Assembly: GCA_018648945.1 (NCBI GenBank)
Contig: JABGQJ010000325.1
Span: 1-8,254 of the forward strand
DNA length: 8,254 nucleotides
Direction of reading: 5' to 3'
Origin: Victivallales bacterium
GTDB lineage: Bacteria; Verrucomicrobiota; Lentisphaeria; Oligosphaerales; Lenti-02
Both the position numbers and the translations under genes were made by a program. This document shows positions 6,160 through 8,254 of the stretch, one piece after another. The notes beneath the pieces were generated by a model. The model was given only the letters and a program-made list of their open reading frames with translations, was not told the DNA's origin and made no database searches. Each line of letters opens with the position of its first letter. The stretch's first letter is position 1.

Positions 6160-6773
6160 TCGTACTTCTTCTCCAAGTCCTCCTGCTCTTTGTCTTCGCC
6201 AGCGATGTCTTCCCAGGCCTCGGCCTCGCTCTCCACGCCATCCACGGTCCGTTGCAGGTCGTCGAGGGCGGAAAGCGGGCTGGCGTCCGAGTTGAACTCG
6301 GTGCGGGCCTTGGCCAACTCCTGGCGGACCTTCGCGCCTTCGAGCCGGGCGACCAGCCGGACCCGGTTGCTCTCGGCCTGGGCGATCTTGGCCCGAGCGC
6401 TATTGAGTTGGTCGCGCATCTTGGCGGTGACCTCCTCGTTCCGGGTGATCTCGTCGGCGAGAGTCGATTCGCGCTTGGTGGCGTCGGCCTTGTTCTTGAG
6501 GGCGGCGCGGGCGTCGTCCACCTGGCCCTCTCCCGCAGCCTTCTCGGCAATGCGCTGCCACTTGGCGATTTCGGTGGCGGTGTTGTCCCGTTCCCGCTGG
6601 AGCCGGTGGGTCTCGGCCGCGAGCTTGGCAAGCTTGACGGTGAACTCGGCCACCTTCCCCTTGCTGTCCTCGATGGCGAACTTGCTGTCCCGGGCGGGGT
6701 CGCCCAGCGCGTTTGCGGCGGAGTCCCTCTTGGACCGGAACCAGTTCCCGATTGCGCGAGTAATGCTAGCCAT
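6096..6773 (-). CDS. PspA/IM30 family protein
   Basis: PspA/IM30 proteins are ESCRT-III-like coiled-coil proteins that bind the inner face of the cytoplasmic membrane and help maintain its integrity under envelope stress. The 225-aa product is about the family length. It begins MASITRAIGNWFRSKRDSA, a basic amphipathic start suited to membrane binding. It then has a long charged helical region (about residues 35-175) with heptad-like Ala, Leu, Lys and Glu patterning, and a linker to a C-terminal helix (PADAQIEAELAALMQKQ). ATG 6773 has AGGAGG about 8 nt upstream. The gene lies 29 bp behind a DUF2170/YjfI-like gene; in E. coli the PspA homolog YjfJ likewise follows YjfI, so this one is probably closer to the YjfJ branch than to classic PspA. 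No pspB, pspC or pspF is visible. Confidence 0.88.
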   Translation of the reverse strand: MASITRAIGNWFRSKRDSAANALGDPARDSKFAIEDSKGKVAEFTVKLAKLAAETHRLQRERDNTATEIAKWQRIAEKAAGEGQVDDARAALKNKADATKRESTLADEITRNEEVTAKMRDQLNSARAKIAQAESNRVRLVARLEGAKVRQELAKARTEFNSDASPLSALDDLQRTVDGVESEAEAWEDIAGEDKEQEDLEKKYEDAPADAQIEAELAALMQKQD

Positions 6774-6802
6774 GATCTGTGCCTCCTCGGCGATGGTTGG
6801 GT

Positions 6803-7228
6803 TTAGGAGAGTAGGTCTTTGAACTCGGCACCACAGGAGACCAGCGCTTGGAGCAGACTGTCCATCGCGGCCGCCAGTTCGCCGTCGGAGAGATCCCCGA
6901 GCGGCACGGAGTTGCAGAGCACCAGCGGCCAGTCATCTTCGCTGCCTTCCTGGCCGTCGGCTTCGGTGAGGATGCCGACTGCGTAGGGCAGAATGCGGGT
7001 GTTCAGATCCAGCGCCACGAACAGGAATCTCTCCAGATCAGCCACGTCGCCAAGCCGGGCCAGGCGACACGTGATGGCCAATGAACCGCCGTCGTCCACG
7101 GTAAGGACAGTGGGGAAGGGGGATTCCGCGCCGCCGACCGCCGCATGGACAGCGTCCGGGGTGATCTGCGCTTCGTAGCCGAGAGCGGTTAGGGCCTCGG
7201 CAACTTCGGGTAGTGTGCTGAGAGACAT
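6803..7228 (-). CDS. DUF2170/YjfI-like protein upstream of PspA
   Basis: The 141-aa soluble, acidic product has a short helical N-terminus (STLPEVAEALTALG), a beta-rich middle (PTVLTVDDGGSLAITCRLA, residues 39-57), the segment ERFLFVALDLNTRILPYAVG (66-85), and a C-terminal helix (LSDGELAAAMDSLLQAL, 113-129). This layout and the position just before a PspA gene suggest the DUF2170 family, which includes E. coli YjfI, itself next to the PspA homolog YjfJ. The assignment is from memory of the pattern and from context. A YbjN-like chaperone fold is an alternative. Its biochemical role is unknown; a regulatory or partner function for PspA is inference. ATG 7228 is chosen because AGGAGG lies about 8 nt upstream; a longer frame to 7306 lacks that support. 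Confidence 0.6.
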   Translation of the reverse strand: MSLSTLPEVAEALTALGYEAQITPDAVHAAVGGAESPFPTVLTVDDGGSLAITCRLARLGDVADLERFLFVALDLNTRILPYAVGILTEADGQEGSEDDWPLVLCNSVPLGDLSDGELAAAMDSLLQALVSCGAEFKDLLS

Positions 7229-7282
7229 GGTCGGTCCTCCTGTGGTTGACCGGGATTCCTCGTGGTCGAGCGGGGCTCGGAG

Positions 7283-7299
7283 CAGGCACGTTCTGCCTG
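7283..7299. promoter_or_regulatory. Possible operator: 6-5-6 palindrome downstream of the psp promoter
   Basis: CAGGCA and TGCCTG flank CGTTC as an exact inverted repeat. It sits just downstream of the predicted start point of the minus-strand promoter at 7309-7337, a typical place for a repressor site, though a short leader hairpin is equally possible. Confidence 0.3.
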
Positions 7300-7308
7300 A
7301 CACCACCC

Positions 7309-7337
7309 ACTATACGGGGTGCGCGCGGAGGCAACAA
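7309..7337 (-). promoter_or_regulatory. Candidate sigma70-type promoter for the DUF2170-pspA cluster
   Basis: On the minus strand TTGTTG (7337-7332) is followed after 17 bp by TATAGT (7314-7309, five of six matches to TATAAT). Transcription would begin near 7302, leaving a leader of about 74 nt before the DUF2170-like ATG. I saw no clear sigma54 element of the kind used by proteobacterial psp operons. Confidence 0.45.
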
Positions 7338-7452
7338 CTGGAATGGAAGGCGATGAATGTAACCGTGGGGGCATGTAGATTGCAGAAGCCGGAATCCAGA
7401 GCGGTCCGGCACCAAGGTCGTCCGCTGGGTCCAGATCAGGAAAGAGCTCCGC

Positions 7453-8001
7453 ATGAAAGTATCGGTGTACGTGGGAACGAGCGTGGATGGGTTCATCGCA
7501 AGGGAAGACGGTGGCATCGATTGGCTGAACGAGGCCAATGCCTGCGTGCCTGAGGGTGAGGACTGCGGATTCCAGGCCTTCATGGACGGGGTCGATGTGC
7601 TGGTCATGGGCCGGAAGACCTTCGAGCAGGTGCTTTCGTTTGGCCAGTGGCCGTACGGTGAGACACCGGTGGTTGTACTCAGCCACAAGGCAATTTCCTT
7701 CCCGCCGCACGTTCCGGCAACCGTTTCCCATTCCTCCGAGCCGTTGCCCAACCTTCTCAGCCGCCTTCAGGGCGAGGGCGCGGAGCATCTATACGTGGAT
7801 GGCGGCACCACCATCCACGGATTCCTTGCGGAGAATCTGGTGGACGAAATCACAGTCACCGTGGTCCCGATCGCCCTGGGGAGCGGAATCCCGCTCTTCG
7901 GCCTCTTGAGAGACAGCCTCAAGCTATCTCACGTGCGGACAAGGGCGTATGAGTTCGGGTTCGTGCAGACGACCTACGCCGTAGAACGGCCCGGGCAGTA
8001 G
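7453..8001 (+). CDS. Dihydrofolate reductase-like protein (RibD C-terminal domain family)
   Basis: The 182-aa product fits the RibD C-terminal/DHFR-like family, NADPH-dependent reductases of the YyaP type. Evidence: MKVSVYVGTSVDGFIAREDG at the N-terminus, GGIDWLN (20-26), VLVMGRKTFEQV (49-60), TPVVVLSHK (71-79), the nucleotide-binding-type YVDGGTTIHGFL (114-125), and VDEITVTVVPIALGSGIPLF (130-149). The true substrate of most such stand-alone proteins is unknown; there is no deaminase domain as in RibD, and no claim of real DHFR activity can be made. Start ATG 7453 coincides with the conserved N-terminus; the upstream AGGAAAGAG is a moderate ribosome binding site with long spacing. The gene diverges from the DUF2170-like gene across a 224-bp gap and converges with the next gene, with only 3 bp between stop codons. 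Confidence 0.88.
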   Translation: MKVSVYVGTSVDGFIAREDGGIDWLNEANACVPEGEDCGFQAFMDGVDVLVMGRKTFEQVLSFGQWPYGETPVVVLSHKAISFPPHVPATVSHSSEPLPNLLSRLQGEGAEHLYVDGGTTIHGFLAENLVDEITVTVVPIALGSGIPLFGLLRDSLKLSHVRTRAYEFGFVQTTYAVERPGQ

Positions 8002-8004
8002 GCT

Positions 8005-8254
8005 CTATGGCAGCCGCAGCAGGACCGGCTTCAGGGGATCGAGGGCGAACTGACCCGCCAGCTTGCGGCCGGAGATGAGATCGGTGCTGGCCGCGCCGAC
8101 GTCAATCGTGCGGGGTTCGCGCAGCAGATTGCAGATGGAGGCAACCCGCTGACCATTGTGCTTGGCGGCGCGGACCTCGACGCCGAACAGGGGCTTGCCT
8201 GCCTCGTCGGTGATGGGGACGAGAGGCTGCACCCCCCAACTGGGAGCGTTCTTG
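8005..8254 (-). CDS. C-terminal part of a probable glycoside hydrolase (5' end outside window)
   Basis: The frame is open from the window edge to a TAG at 8007-8005, giving the last 82 codons. GTG 8230-8232 is in frame, but the sequence upstream of it (KNAPSWG) reads on, so this is probably an internal part of a longer protein. The residues VRAAKHNGQRVASICNLL, DLISGRKLAGQF and LDPLKPVLLRLP look like the beta-sandwich tail that ends many bacterial beta-galactosidase-type and related glycoside hydrolases. The catalytic domain is not visible, so family and substrate cannot be named. Confidence 0.5.
   Translation of the reverse strand, partial: KNAPSWGVQPLVPITDEAGKPLFGVEVRAAKHNGQRVASICNLLREPRTIDVGAASTDLISGRKLAGQFALDPLKPVLLRLP

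Noticed and set aside
7353..7381. Weak -35/-10-like pair (ATGAAT, 17 bp, TAGATT) ahead of the reductase gene
   Set aside because: Only three and four of six positions match the consensus; such matches are expected by chance, so it is not listed as a promoter.

Overview
This is a GC-rich bacterial chromosomal window with short intergenic gaps and AGGAGG-type ribosome binding sites. No rRNA, tRNA, insertion sequence, integrase or CRISPR array is visible. The lineage cannot be fixed from sequence alone. The short chorismate synthase, a glycoside-hydrolase-like C-terminus at the right edge and a period-9 intergenic repeat would fit an environmental lineage such as the PVC group (Lentisphaerae/Planctomycetes-like). 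This is low-confidence inference.

Left part (1-3306, + strand): larC (nickel insertase for the nickel-pincer cofactor, with a long His-rich tract) overlaps aroC (chorismate synthase) by 4 bp, so the two are probably co-translated. Two tandem paralogous small membrane-protein genes of unknown function follow. The second is interrupted by one in-frame TAG exactly where its sister has a tyrosine codon.

Middle (3336-4730, - strand): asnS (asparaginyl-tRNA synthetase), convergent with the preceding genes. Upstream of it lies a 400-bp gene-poor stretch. This holds a possible asnS promoter, an array of ATGGAC/GTCCAT units with 9-bp period that folds into a 22-bp-arm hairpin, a perfect GC-rich hairpin, and a remnant of the 3' end of a pspA gene.

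Right-middle (5129-7228, - strand): an apparent envelope-stress cluster. In transcription order it has a DUF2170/YjfI-like gene, a PspA/IM30 gene, and two overlapping four-helix membrane-protein genes. The 3' end of pspA plus its downstream region (about 148 bp) is repeated directly on the far side of the two membrane genes. The membrane pair therefore sits between direct repeats, as if a cassette had been inserted or duplicated at the pspA 3' end. A plausible sigma70-type promoter and a 6-5-6 palindrome lie upstream of the DUF2170-like gene.

Right edge: a + strand dihydrofolate-reductase-like (RibD C-terminal family) gene converges, with 3 bp between stop codons, on the C-terminus of a - strand gene that runs off the window and resembles the end of a glycoside hydrolase. 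No wholly new system can be demonstrated. The most interesting parts are the repeat-bounded membrane-gene pair behind pspA, the nonamer hairpin and the TAG-interrupted paralog.
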